This document shows positions 52,073-60,982 of a DNA stretch of 64,000 nt, piece after piece. The stretch is from NCBI RefSeq assembly GCF_000284315.1, contig NC_017094.1, forward strand, positions 1,085,486-1,149,485, given 5' to 3'. Position numbers and translations under genes: made by a program. The notes beneath the pieces are model-generated. The model saw only the letters and a program-made list of their open reading frames with translations, had not been told where the DNA came from and searched no databases. Origin of the DNA: Leptospirillum ferrooxidans C2-3 (GTDB taxonomy: Bacteria > Nitrospirota > Leptospirillia > Leptospirillales > Leptospirillaceae). Position 1 is the first letter of the stretch; the number at the start of each line of letters is the position of its first letter.

Positions 52073-53293
52073 ATGAGACGTCTTCTGTTCATTCTTGATG
52101 GATTGTGCGAGTCCCCGAAGACGGTTACGACCATGGAAATGGCCAGGACACCCTTTCTGGATGAGCTTGCCCAAAGGGGATGGCTGGCTTTTCTGGATCT
52201 TCAACCGGAATCCGGAACCGAAGAATTTCCAACCCTTTATCCCCCATCATCCGAACGGGGTATCCTCAGGCTTTTGGGATTCCCCCAGGAGGAGCCGCTT
52301 CCTCCGAGGGCCACTCTATTGTCTTGCCTTTTTCCGCATGCCGAATGCGAAGATGGAAGCATGGCCATTCTTTTGAACCCTGCCTGTTACGATTCGGACG
52401 GGAGGCTTAAGGACTATGTGGGGGATCGTGAGTCCATTGGCAGGCTATGGGCTTTTTTTGACTCGGTCGAAGCAGGAGACTATTACCATGACCGGGAGTC
52501 CGGCTTAAGGATTTACCCGCTTCGGGAGGCCCGGAAGAATACCATTTTAAGGCTTCTTGTCCGGATCCCCCAGAAAATGGCCTCCTCTTTTTCCAGGGAG
52601 GACTTTGTTTCACCATCTCTGGGGAAAAAGTATCCTCGAAGTGATTGGGCCCAGTGGCTTCTTGAAAAAATTACCCATACGACGGATGTTTCCGGTCGTT
52701 TGAACGGTTTTTGGCCTTGGGGAGCCGGCCCTTGGCACACTATCGTTCCCCTGACCAAACCGGCACCTTCTGGTGGGGTCATGATCGCAGGCGCTCCCAT
52801 TGCGAGGGCGATTGGCGCCTATATGGGGCTGGAGCATCCCTTTGTTCCCGGTGCGTCCGGTGAGACCGATACGGACTTTCCGTCAATCATGCGTTTTGCC
52901 CGGAGATATCTGGCAGACGGGATATCTCCGGTCGTGGTTCACATCGAAGGATTTGACCTTGCAAGCCACCGTAAAAACCGGGAGGAGAAACAGTCGTTTC
53001 TGGAACGGTTTGATCGGGAAGCTTCTCGGGACCTTCTCTCCCTTTTGGAAAGTGGCGAGGTGGACGAAGTATTTTTGACATCGGATCATCGATCAAACCC
53101 GGAAACGGGGGAGCATGGGGCTGGTCCCGTTCCTGTCCTGATTGTGACGGGAAATAAAAGCTTCAATCAGTCTGGAACGACCAATGGCGTTCGTTTCACA
53201 GAGGCTATTGCCGAAAAAGAAAGCCAGTGGGATCTCACCCGCTGGCAAAAGATATGGAAAGATTCTGCGGGGGAAATGGTGGTATGGCATTAA
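52073..53293 (+). CDS. ApgM-like alkaline-phosphatase-superfamily protein, probable alternative homoserine kinase
   Basis: A 406-residue protein of the cofactor-independent phosphoglycerate mutase/ApgM group. Metal-site motifs are in order: [11 protein letters not shown] (first Asp), [13 protein letters not shown] (nucleophile Ser region), [11 protein letters not shown] (ApgM hallmark), [35 protein letters not shown]. Relatives encoded in threonine operons are annotated as alternative homoserine kinases (phosphate transfer to homoserine). No GHMP-type ThrB is seen between hom and thrC/lysC. That role is inferred from this context; a genuine glycolytic mutase cannot be excluded. It overlaps lysC by ten bases. 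Confidence 0.75.
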   Translation: MRRLLFILDGLCESPKTVTTMEMARTPFLDELAQRGWLAFLDLQPESGTEEFPTLYPPSSERGILRLLGFPQEEPLPPRATLLSCLFPHAECEDGSMAILLNPACYDSDGRLKDYVGDRESIGRLWAFFDSVEAGDYYHDRESGLRIYPLREARKNTILRLLVRIPQKMASSFSREDFVSPSLGKKYPRSDWAQWLLEKITHTTDVSGRLNGFWPWGAGPWHTIVPLTKPAPSGGVMIAGAPIARAIGAYMGLEHPFVPGASGETDTDFPSIMRFARRYLADGISPVVVHIEGFDLASHRKNREEKQSFLERFDREASRDLLSLLESGEVDEVFLTSDHRSNPETGEHGAGPVPVLIVTGNKSFNQSGTTNGVRFTEAIAEKESQWDLTRWQKIWKDSAGEMVVWH

Positions 53294-54537
53294 TCGTCCA
53301 GAAGTTTGGCGGAACCTCGGTCGGTTCCATTGAACGGATCAGGCTTGTTGCGGGCATTGTTCAGAAAACGCTCTCTTCGGGAGATCAGGTTGTTGTTGTG
53401 GTTTCGGCGATGGCAGGGGAGACAGACCGCCTTGTCAAACTCGCACATGAACTTTCCCCGGACCCTCCCGAGAGGGAAATGGACATGCTGATGTCATCAG
53501 GAGAGAGGGTAACTTCTGCCCTTTTGGCTATCTGTCTCAATAATATGGGGATCCCCGCCCGTTCCATGACTGGGCGCCAGGTCGGTATCAAAACGGATAA
53601 TGTCCATACGAAGGCCAGAATTGAAAGCATCTCGTCAGAGCCGTTGGCGCAAAGCCTTGAGGCGGGAATCGTTCCGATCGTTGCGGGATTTCAGGGGATA
53701 AGTCCGCAGGAGAATGTGACAACACTTGGCCGGGGTGGTTCGGATACGACGGCTGTTGCCATAGCGGTGGCGATTGGTGCCCAAAGATGTGATATCTATA
53801 CTGACGTGACCGGCGTTTTCACGACTGACCCCAACCTGGTTCCCCAGGCCCGCAAAATTGACCGGATTGCCTATGAAGAGATGCTTGAAATGGCCTCTCT
53901 CGGTGCAAAGGTTCTTCAGACCAGATCGGTCGAGTTTGCCATGAAATACAAAATGCCTGTTCGCGTGCGTTCCACTTTTTCGGACGACCCGGGCACACTC
54001 GTCACAGAAGAGGAGAAAGGAATGGAACAAATCGTTGTATCAGGGGTAACATTGGACAAGAATCAGGCGAAGATTACGGTATCGGATGTTCCGGATCGAC
54101 CGGGACTGGCCGCGAGGCTTTTTGAGGATATTTCCGGCCACTCGATTATTGTGGACATGATTGTCCAGAATATTGGGCAGGACCAGATGACCGATATTTC
54201 CTTTACCGTTCCCCGCTCGGAGTCCAGAAAGGCCGAAAGGATCGCGCTGGATTTCTCGAAGGAAATCGGGGCAGGTGAGATCCGGGTGAAAGAGGATATC
54301 GTCAAGATCTCAATTGTAGGGGTGGGAATGAGGTCTCATTCGGGAGTCGCTGCCCGGATGTTTTCCGCTCTTGCCAAGGAAGGAATCAATATTGTCATGA
54401 TCTCGACCTCCGAGATCAAAATCTCCTGTCTCATTGAAGATCGTTATGCGGAGCTGTCTGTCCGGACGCTCCACAAGGAATTCGAGCTTGAAAGTCGGTC
54501 GCTGCCCAATGGACAGCCGCATCTTTCGGGAAACTGA
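53284..54537 (+). CDS. lysC: Aspartate kinase
   Basis: A 417-residue enzyme that phosphorylates aspartate, the first step towards lysine, threonine and methionine. The ATG at 53284 begins [14 protein letters not shown], the kinase motif, and lies within the ApgM-like gene's end. Catalytic segments are [24 protein letters not shown] and [17 protein letters not shown]. Two ACT domains occupy about residues 265-405 ([21 protein letters not shown] and [19 protein letters not shown]), so lysine/threonine feedback is expected. Position between ApgM and cimA is consistent with one aspartate-family operon. Confidence 0.95.
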   Translation: MALIVQKFGGTSVGSIERIRLVAGIVQKTLSSGDQVVVVVSAMAGETDRLVKLAHELSPDPPEREMDMLMSSGERVTSALLAICLNNMGIPARSMTGRQVGIKTDNVHTKARIESISSEPLAQSLEAGIVPIVAGFQGISPQENVTTLGRGGSDTTAVAIAVAIGAQRCDIYTDVTGVFTTDPNLVPQARKIDRIAYEEMLEMASLGAKVLQTRSVEFAMKYKMPVRVRSTFSDDPGTLVTEEEKGMEQIVVSGVTLDKNQAKITVSDVPDRPGLAARLFEDISGHSIIVDMIVQNIGQDQMTDISFTVPRSESRKAERIALDFSKEIGAGEIRVKEDIVKISIVGVGMRSHSGVAARMFSALAKEGINIVMISTSEIKISCLIEDRYAELSVRTLHKEFELESRSLPNGQPHLSGN

Positions 54538-54571
54538 ATCATGATCAATCGGTAGGGAGAAGAGATGCCCA

Positions 54572-56215
54572 ATGGATAAAAACGATACGCGGCAGACCAA
54601 AACCGGAGCGGATTTTCCCGTTGTCATGGAAGGTCTCATGGGGCCTGTCACCCTGTATGATACGACTTTGAGGGATGGTAGTCAGTCCGAAGATATCCAG
54701 TTTACGATCGAAGACAAGATCCGTATCGCCATTGAGCTCGATCTTCTTGGTGTTGACTATATTGAAGGTGGTTGGCCCGGAGCCAATCCGAAGGATATCG
54801 AGTTCTTTCGCCGAATCCGGGAAATCCCCCTTTCCAGAAGCAAGATGGCCGCTTTTGGCTCTACAAGAAAAGCCCATAACAAGACCTCCGAAGATCCTGT
54901 TTTAAAAGCCCTGTTGGCATCAGAGACACCTGTTGTCACAATCTTCGGAAAGTCCTGGTCTCTTCATGTGAAAGAGGTCCTGAACGTCTCAGCTGCCAAA
55001 AATGCCGAGATGATCCGGGAAAGCGTTGCTTTTCTGAAGGATCATGGCCGTGAAGTGGTCTATGACGCGGAACATTTTTTTGATGGGTATAAAGACAATC
55101 CCGATTTTGCGATCGATACGATCAAGGCCGCATCAGAGGCAGGTGCCGACTGGGTTATTCTGTGCGATACCAACGGAGGGACCCTCCCATGGGAACTTTC
55201 TGAAATCTTCGGGGAGACGAAAAAGGCTATTTCCACGCCTCTTGGCATTCATGCGCATAATGATTGCGAATTGGCTGTTGCCAACAGTCTCGGTGCCGTC
55301 AGGCTCGGTGCCCGCCAGATTCACGGGACGATCAATGGAATCGGCGAACGTTGCGGAAATGCCAACCTGCTCTCGGTGATGGCGAATCTTTCCCTGAAGA
55401 TGGGGATGGAGGTTTCAACGCCAGAGGCCTTGTCCCGTCTCAAGCACTTGGCCTCCCTTCTTTTTGAACTCCAGAATCGTCCTCTTCCCAAAAATCTTCC
55501 TTTTGTGGGCGAATCGGCTTTTGCGCACAAGGGCGGTGTCCATGTTCATGCCATCCGAAAAAACAGCCGGGCTTATGAACATATTGATCCGGCATCTGTG
55601 GGAAATCGACAGCGGATCCTTCTCTCCGAACACTCAGGCAAAAGCAACCTGATTGAAAAAGCCCGTCAATATGGAATATCCATGGATGGTGAGAGCCCTG
55701 AGGCCGAGAAGATTCTTCATCGTTTAAAAGAACTTGAGCATCAGGGATTCCAGTTTGAGGGAGCAGAAGCCTCCTTCGAGCTTTTGATGCGCGCGGCGAT
55801 GGGGACGATGCAACCTTTTTTCACGATCGAATTTTTTCATATTCTCATGGATCAGCAGTCCTCGCGGCAAGGGGGGCTTTCAGAGGCGACCATGCGCATT
55901 CGGGTTGGTGAGAGCCATGAACACACCGCGGCATTGGGAAATGGTCCGGTCAATGCTCTTGATCTGGTTCTCAGGAAGGCACTGACACCTTTCTACCCTG
56001 AGGTTTCAGAGATCAGACTGGTGGATTACAAGGTGAGGGTGTTGACCGGAGACAGGGGAACGAGTTCCGGTGTCAGGGTCTTGATCCAGTCTGGTGTCGG
56101 ATCCCAACTGTGGGGAACGGTCGGTGTCTCCGAAAATGTCATCAGCGCCAGCCTGATGGCACTGAAAGACAGCATTGATTATTGGCTATTGAAATCGGGG
56201 GTAAAGCCAAAGTGA
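54572..56215 (+). CDS. cimA: Citramalate synthase
   Basis: A 547-residue LeuA-family enzyme that condenses pyruvate and acetyl-CoA to (R)-citramalate, giving 2-oxobutanoate for isoleucine without threonine deaminase. The TIM-barrel starts VTLYDTTLRDGSQSEDIQFT. Catalytic and metal residues are seen in DYIEGGWPGANPKD, GIHAHNDCELAVANS and HGTINGIGERCGNANL. The longer C-terminal regulatory LeuA-dimer domain (about 400-535) supports CimA rather than homocitrate synthase. It is followed by lpxA, whose GTG overlaps the cimA stop. Confidence 0.9.
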   Translation: MDKNDTRQTKTGADFPVVMEGLMGPVTLYDTTLRDGSQSEDIQFTIEDKIRIAIELDLLGVDYIEGGWPGANPKDIEFFRRIREIPLSRSKMAAFGSTRKAHNKTSEDPVLKALLASETPVVTIFGKSWSLHVKEVLNVSAAKNAEMIRESVAFLKDHGREVVYDAEHFFDGYKDNPDFAIDTIKAASEAGADWVILCDTNGGTLPWELSEIFGETKKAISTPLGIHAHNDCELAVANSLGAVRLGARQIHGTINGIGERCGNANLLSVMANLSLKMGMEVSTPEALSRLKHLASLLFELQNRPLPKNLPFVGESAFAHKGGVHVHAIRKNSRAYEHIDPASVGNRQRILLSEHSGKSNLIEKARQYGISMDGESPEAEKILHRLKELEHQGFQFEGAEASFELLMRAAMGTMQPFFTIEFFHILMDQQSSRQGGLSEATMRIRVGESHEHTAALGNGPVNALDLVLRKALTPFYPEVSEIRLVDYKVRVLTGDRGTSSGVRVLIQSGVGSQLWGTVGVSENVISASLMALKDSIDYWLLKSGVKPK

Positions 56216-57063
56216 CAGATTCCAAGACCCAAAATCCTCATTGGCCACAGGCCGAAATTCATCCCACAGCGATTGTTGAGGATTCTGTGGAGATCTCCCG
56301 GGGTGTCCGGATTGGTCCCTGGTGCCATGTGAAGGGGCCGTCCTCCATCGGACCCGGAACGGTGCTGATGGAACGGGTCTCTGTTGGTCCGTGGGTCATC
56401 ATGGGACGAAACAATATTATTCATATGGGTGCCGTTATCGGACATGCTCCCCAGGATCTCTCCTACAATGGAGAAGAGACATGGACCCATATCGGTTCCC
56501 AAAATGAAATTCGGGAATATGTAACGATTCATAGAGGTTCTCGGTCAGGTCTTAAGACGGTGGTCGGAGACCATAATCTTCTGATGGGGCTATCCCATGT
56601 GGCCCATGATGTCGAGATCGGCAATCGGGTGATTCTGGCAAATGGCGCTCTTCTGGCCGGTCATGTTCATGTCGATGACCAGGCTTTTATTTCCGGAGGT
56701 GTCCTGGTTCATCAATTTGTCCGGATCGGAAGACTGGCCCTTCTCCGGGGAGGCTCCCGCACAAGCCGTGATGTTCCCCCGTATTGCATCATGGACGGAA
56801 CCCATACGATCAGATCCCTGAACAGGGTCGGGCTCAAGCGGGCCGGCATTTCGGCAGAGGAGAGGTCCCGGCTGAAAATGGCCTTCCGAATTTTGTTCGG
56901 ACGTCGTAAGATGGAAGAAAGGGGGCTTCTCCAGCTTGAAAGTGATCCCAGCCCACTTGTCCGGGAGCTTGTCCGCTTTATCCGGGACTCCAAAAGGGGC
57001 GTTTGCCATGGGAGCGGACGGTTGCCCGATATTGACACGGAAATGGGTGTTGACTATGATTAG
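56212..57063 (+). CDS. lpxA: UDP-N-acetylglucosamine O-acyltransferase
   Basis: A 283-residue trimeric left-handed beta-helix enzyme that starts lipid A synthesis by 3-O-acylating UDP-GlcNAc. The start is a GTG overlapping the cimA stop (GTGA). Hexapeptide repeats run from HPTAIVEDSVEI to IGNRVILANGALLAGHV. Catalytic His is in LSHVAHDVEI, and EYVTIHRGS is the family motif. The C-terminal helical part (RVGLKRAGISAEERSRLKMAFRILF) is present. Length is near the usual 260 with a C-terminal extension. It confirms an LPS-bearing outer membrane. Confidence 0.93.
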   Translation: MTDSKTQNPHWPQAEIHPTAIVEDSVEISRGVRIGPWCHVKGPSSIGPGTVLMERVSVGPWVIMGRNNIIHMGAVIGHAPQDLSYNGEETWTHIGSQNEIREYVTIHRGSRSGLKTVVGDHNLLMGLSHVAHDVEIGNRVILANGALLAGHVHVDDQAFISGGVLVHQFVRIGRLALLRGGSRTSRDVPPYCIMDGTHTIRSLNRVGLKRAGISAEERSRLKMAFRILFGRRKMEERGLLQLESDPSPLVRELVRFIRDSKRGVCHGSGRLPDIDTEMGVDYD

Positions 57064-57089
57064 GGGTCTTTTTTAGGAAGGGATGGGTA

Positions 57090-57365
57090 ATGAAACGATC
57101 AGATATTGTCCGGCATGTTCTGGAAGATGGGGAAAATCAGGAGCTGACAGCTCGATCTGTGGGCAAAATTTTCGATTTTTTCCTTGAAGAAATCGCAAGC
57201 TCGCTTGAACGTGGCGAAGATGTGAAAATTTCAGGGTTCGGAACATTTATTGTCCGGAAGATCAAGGCGAGGCCCGGCCGAAATCCCCGAACAGGGGAGC
57301 CTGTTCCCATTCCGGAGCACCATACTGTTCTTTTCCATCCCAGCCGGTCTTTTTTCAAAAAGTAG
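57090..57365 (+). CDS. ihfA: Integration host factor alpha-type subunit (HU/IHF family)
   Basis: A 91-residue DNA-bending protein. MKRSDIVRHVLEDGENQELTARSVGKIFDFFLEEIASSLERGEDVKISGFGTFIVRKIKARPGRNPRTGE... shows the dimer core and the arm with the intercalating Pro (RNPRTGEPV). The gene order ihfA-merR-type-tRNA-Pro is the same as in many proteobacteria. GAAGGGAT precedes the ATG. IHF is a common partner of sigma-54 promoters, like the one upstream of the secretion operon; that link is inference. Confidence 0.92.
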   Translation: MKRSDIVRHVLEDGENQELTARSVGKIFDFFLEEIASSLERGEDVKISGFGTFIVRKIKARPGRNPRTGEPVPIPEHHTVLFHPSRSFFKK

Positions 57366-57380
57366 CTGGAAGGGGATCCT

Positions 57381-57716
57381 ATGGTTTCCCGATCCCAGAA
57401 AAAATTCCGGATTGGTGATGTTTCCAGAATGCTGGGTGTTTCCCCTTCAACACTCCGCTATTGGGAAAGTACGATACCGCTTCTTTCTCCCAGAAAGACC
57501 CCCGGAGGGCAAAGGGAATACACGGAAGAGGATGTCCGATTTTTGGGGCGTATCACTCAGCTGGTCAAGAATGAGGGCCGTTCCCTTGAAGGAGCCAAAG
57601 AGCTTCTTATGAGTGGAAAAGGGGAGCAGTCCGCTGTATTGCTTTGGGATGTCTTGACTGATGTGCGCAAGGCACTCCATGTCATGGAACGAAATGATCA
57701 CGAAATCGGGGCGTAG
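57381..57716 (+). CDS. MerR-type transcriptional regulator ending inside tRNA-Pro
   Basis: A 111-residue regulator. The winged-helix DNA-binding part ([50 protein letters not shown]) is a typical MerR N-terminus. A short dimer helix follows, without metal-binding Cys. This gene regularly follows ihfA in many bacteria. Its stop codon TAG is the U8-A9-G10 of the tRNA-Pro gene; ten bases are shared on the same strand. GGAAGGGGAT lies before the ATG. Confidence 0.88.
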   Translation: MVSRSQKKFRIGDVSRMLGVSPSTLRYWESTIPLLSPRKTPGGQREYTEEDVRFLGRITQLVKNEGRSLEGAKELLMSGKGEQSAVLLWDVLTDVRKALHVMERNDHEIGA

Positions 57717-57783
57717 CGCAGCCCGGTAGCGCACTCCCTTGGGGTGGGAGTGGTCGAAGGTTCAAATCCTTTCGCCCCGACCA
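57707..57783 (+). tRNA. tRNA-Pro (GGG), CCA encoded
   Basis: A 77-base cloverleaf. Acceptor arms CGGGGCG/CGCCCCG, D-arm GCGC/GCGC, anticodon arm CTCCC-TTGGGGT-GGGAG (anticodon GGG), T-arm GAAGG/CCTTT with TTCAAAT loop. ACCA is encoded. Five of its ten shared bases with the upstream merR-type gene lie in the acceptor arm. A terminator follows. Confidence 0.97.
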
Positions 57784-57788
57784 ATTTT

Positions 57789-57828
57789 GGAGGAGTTCCA
57801 TTTTTCTGGGGCTCCTCCTTTTTTTTTA
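57789..57828 (+). terminator. Rho-independent terminator after tRNA-Pro
   Basis: GGAGGAG pairs with CTCCTCC (with extra inner pairs) and is followed by nine T. It closes the ihfA-merR-tRNA unit. Confidence 0.9.
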
Positions 57829-58011
57829 TGCCGGAGGAGGTTTTCCGAAAAACTCCCCTGTTGAAGTCGCAAGGGAAAGTCTCCTGTGAAGGTCTCTCTG
57901 GGAGCATTTGATGGGGCGTATCGGTTTTGACCCATTGCAGATGGCACTTCCTGGCACCATAATGATGAATGGCCCAAAACATTTGGATTTTCTTCAACAT
58001 TAGGATAATCA

Positions 58012-58860
58012 TTGAACTTTTCCAATAAAGAACCCCTGATTCTGATTTCAAATGATGACGGTATCGATTCGGATGGTATCCGCGTCCTTGAAGAGGCAGC
58101 CGAGGGGTTTGGCCAGATCGTGGTGGTTGCTCCCGACCAGGAGCGCTCTGCCGCATCGCATGCGTTGACCCTCCATCAGCCTCTTCGATATACCAAGCGG
58201 CGGGAGAATCATTATGCGGTCAATGGGACGCCAACCGATTGCATCAATCTTGCGCGTTTTGTCATTTTACCCAGAAAGCCGGACCTCGTACTCTCCGGCA
58301 TTAATCACGGGTGCAATCTTGCCGATGATGTGACCTATTCGGGAACCGTTTCTGCAGCCTTCGAGGGGTCGCTCCTTGGATCACTTTCAATGGCGTTTTC
58401 CCTTGAAAGCCCTGAAGCGGACGGAATGCCGTTCCAGTTGGATACAGCCCTTCATGTTGCCCGGTATCTGATCGGAAGGATTCTGGAGAATCCTGGTGAT
58501 CCCCAAGTGCTCTATTCTGTCAATATCCCGAATCGCACCAAGGAAAATCTTTCAGGGGTCAGGGTCACACACCTTGGAAAGCGAATCTTGAATGAAAATA
58601 ACATTATCCGGAAACAGGATCCGAGGGGGCGGCCATATTTCTGGATCGGTCTGAACTCCAGGGATTACGAGCCGGATCCGCATTCCGACCTGCATGCCAT
58701 TGACCATGGATTTGTTTCCATTACGCCGCTTCATTTGGATCTGACGCATTTCCCTTCGATGGGGAGGATTTCGGACTGGGAGAAAGATGGATCGATTACA
58801 GGTGGAACAAGCCCTCATTTCGGGATCCAAGGTGCCACTTTGGGCAAAAGTGACTTGTGA
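58012..58860 (+). CDS. surE: 5'/3'-nucleotidase SurE
   Basis: A 282-residue SurE-family nucleoside monophosphate phosphatase. The start is a TTG with AGGA six bases ahead. The family motif ILISNDDGIDSDGIRVL (metal-binding Asp pair) is at the N-terminus, followed by VVAPDQERSAASHALTL, NGTPTDCINLA and LVLSGINHGCNLADDVTYSGTVSAA. Longer than average (about 250). In many bacteria surE is followed by pcm; here a degenerate pcm-like gene follows 42 bases later. Confidence 0.93.
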   Translation: MNFSNKEPLILISNDDGIDSDGIRVLEEAAEGFGQIVVVAPDQERSAASHALTLHQPLRYTKRRENHYAVNGTPTDCINLARFVILPRKPDLVLSGINHGCNLADDVTYSGTVSAAFEGSLLGSLSMAFSLESPEADGMPFQLDTALHVARYLIGRILENPGDPQVLYSVNIPNRTKENLSGVRVTHLGKRILNENNIIRKQDPRGRPYFWIGLNSRDYEPDPHSDLHAIDHGFVSITPLHLDLTHFPSMGRISDWEKDGSITGGTSPHFGIQGATLGKSDL

Positions 58861-58902
58861 TGATCTCGGGGCAACTCCTTTCATCGAGATGAAGAGCTTT
58901 TG

Positions 58903-59472
58903 ATGAAAGGCAATGACTCGAGAGGATATCGTGACAATCTGGTCTCGGAGCTGTCCCGGGTTTTTCCAAAAGCGGATCCGAGACTCTTCTCTGCGATCCT
59001 GAAACACCCCAGGGAGTCCCTTTTTCCGTCCATTCCGATGGACGTCCTCTATGGTAAAGAAAGGGTCGGAGGGTTTGCCGGAAGGCCTGCCCCATCAGTT
59101 TTCGAGGTCTCGAAAATCCTTGTGGAATCCGGAGTACAAAGAGGGGACAGGGTTCTGCTGATCTCTCCGACCGACCCATACTTTCTGGTGATCCTGTCGG
59201 AGCTGACACTCAGGATCTCCATCTTTGAAGAAAATCCTGGAATTGCGGAAGAGCTTTCGATCGTTCTATCCGAACTTGGGCTTCCCCATGTCAAGGTGGT
59301 TCAGGATCCTTCACAGCTTGAGAGCGTTTCTGAAGGAAAAAAGATCATACATGTGAATTTTTTGCAAAAGGAACACTTGTTGTCCGATGTTTACCGGAAG
59401 ATTCCTTCCGGCATGCTGTTTTGTTATGTATTGGGAAATGGAACGACAATGGAGAGATACGGATGTTTTTGA
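58903..59472 (+). CDS. Degenerate Pcm-like (protein-L-isoaspartate methyltransferase) protein
   Basis: A 189-residue protein (a TTG three bases upstream is an alternative start). The alignable order is that of Pcm: RLFSAILKHPRESLFPS (for R..V..A..KVPR..FVP), VGGFAGRPAPSVFEVSKILVESGVQRGDRVLLI (for G..ISQP..VA.M...L...GD.VLEI), then the later Rossmann strands (ISIFEENPGIAEELSIVLSELGLPHVKVVQ). The SAM-binding glycine motif I (EIGTGSGY) has become LISPTDPY, and the isoaspartate-site TISQP is APSVF. Methyl transfer is therefore unlikely. It keeps the surE neighbour and is translationally coupled to cysS by a ten-base overlap. Confidence 0.65.
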   Translation: MKGNDSRGYRDNLVSELSRVFPKADPRLFSAILKHPRESLFPSIPMDVLYGKERVGGFAGRPAPSVFEVSKILVESGVQRGDRVLLISPTDPYFLVILSELTLRISIFEENPGIAEELSIVLSELGLPHVKVVQDPSQLESVSEGKKIIHVNFLQKEHLLSDVYRKIPSGMLFCYVLGNGTTMERYGCF

Positions 59473-60917
59473 CACCTTCTTTTTTAAATTCCCTGACCGG
59501 AAAGACAGAGCTTCTGAAAACACGGGAGCCGGGCAAGGTTTCCATGTATGTATGCGGCGTTACCGTTTATGATGATTGTCATCTGGGTCATGCCAGAAGC
59601 CAGATCGTCTTTGATACTGTCAACAGGATGCTTCTGACTCTGGGATATGAAGTTCGCTATGTCCGAAACATAACCGACATCGACGACAAGATCATCAAAA
59701 AAGCCAATGATTCTGGAAAGACGATCGGAGAGATCACCTCGACCTATATCGATTCCTTCCATTCGGACATGAAGCGTCTTGGAGTCCTTTCTCCTTCGGT
59801 TGAACCCCGGGCTACGCTCTATCTGGACCATATGATCTCCCTGATACAGACCCTTCTCGAAAAGGGGCATGCCTATACCAAGGGCGGGAGTGTCTATTTT
59901 CGGGTCAAAAGCTACCCCGCCTACGGGGAACTTTCCCATCAGCAGATTTCCGAGCTCAGATCCGGTGCACGGGTGGAGTCTGATGAAGAAAAGGAAGATC
60001 CCCTCGATTTTGCCCTCTGGAAGGGGATCAAGGAAGGGGAACCCTACTACGAGGCTCCGTTCGGTCCCGGAAGACCCGGCTGGCATATTGAATGTTCGGC
60101 GATGAGCCTTCATGAGCTCGGAGAATCATTCGACATTCATGGCGGGGGGCTCGATCTTCTTTTTCCCCATCATGAAAATGAACGGGCACAGAGCGAAGCC
60201 GCAACCGGGAAGCCATTCGTAACAACCTGGATTCATAACGGATTTGTGACCATCAATGATGCGAAGATGGCGAAATCATTGGGGAACAGTTTCAGAATCG
60301 GCTCATTTTTTGAAACCTCCCCCTTTAAAGATCCTGTTACCGCCGAATGGCTTCGGATCTTTTTCCTCTCCACTCATTATCGTTCCCCGGTCGATATCTC
60401 TGAAGAGTCCCTTGGTCATGCAAAAGCCTCTCTCGACAGTCTTCATGAGTTCCAGATCCGCTTGAACAAGGTCGCCGACACCAGGGGAGTTCTTCCGGGT
60501 CCCCTGTTTTCCGGAGCATCGGGGAAGTTTCTGAAGGCCCTGGCAAACGATATGGATACGGCGGTTGCCCTAAGGATCCTCCATGAAGCGAAAACATCAC
60601 TCAATCCAAAGCTGGATTCAGGCGGAGATCCTTCGGAAGCCGAACTTTCGGGTGCATTGAGGCTTCTCTTGACGGTCAGGGAGGTTTTCGGAATCCTGTC
60701 GGTTCCTTCTGAGGACTGGGTTTTCGGCAAAGGCGAAAAAGGATCTTCAACAATGGTTCTTTCTGTGGCTGAAGCCGAAGCAATGATCCGAAAGAGGGAA
60801 GAGGCCAGGGCTGCCAAAAACTTCAAGTTGGCGGATGAAATTCGGGATCGCCTGAAGCAGGCGGGGTATGAATTGATGGACAATCCGGGAGGTCTGCCAC
60901 GGATCCGGAGGATTTAG
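59463..60917 (+). CDS. cysS: Cysteinyl-tRNA synthetase
   Basis: A 484-residue class I synthetase. The ATG lies within the preceding gene's end, with GAGAG ahead. CGVTVYDDCHLGHAR contains the zinc Cys and HIGH-type motif, later CSAMSLHELG, HHENERAQSEA and the KMSKS-type loop AKMAKSLGN. The anticodon-binding helical end is complete (LADEIRDRLKQAGYELMDNPGG). Length is normal. It overlaps the apparent 5' part of the next gene. Confidence 0.95.
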   Translation: MFLTPSFLNSLTGKTELLKTREPGKVSMYVCGVTVYDDCHLGHARSQIVFDTVNRMLLTLGYEVRYVRNITDIDDKIIKKANDSGKTIGEITSTYIDSFHSDMKRLGVLSPSVEPRATLYLDHMISLIQTLLEKGHAYTKGGSVYFRVKSYPAYGELSHQQISELRSGARVESDEEKEDPLDFALWKGIKEGEPYYEAPFGPGRPGWHIECSAMSLHELGESFDIHGGGLDLLFPHHENERAQSEAATGKPFVTTWIHNGFVTINDAKMAKSLGNSFRIGSFFETSPFKDPVTAEWLRIFFLSTHYRSPVDISEESLGHAKASLDSLHEFQIRLNKVADTRGVLPGPLFSGASGKFLKALANDMDTAVALRILHEAKTSLNPKLDSGGDPSEAELSGALRLLLTVREVFGILSVPSEDWVFGKGEKGSSTMVLSVAEAEAMIRKREEARAAKNFKLADEIRDRLKQAGYELMDNPGGLPRIRRI

Positions 60918-60982
60918 CCGGTCCTCCCCTCGTTGGGGGGCTGAGGGCGGTTCTTGAAATACTGAGACATGATCCCAAGCGT

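Noticed and set aside
60900-60935. Programmed -1 frameshift fusing cysS to the rlmB-type gene
   Set aside because: No slippery heptamer (X-XXY-YYZ) is present before the cysS stop, so re-initiation or a rare start is more plausible.
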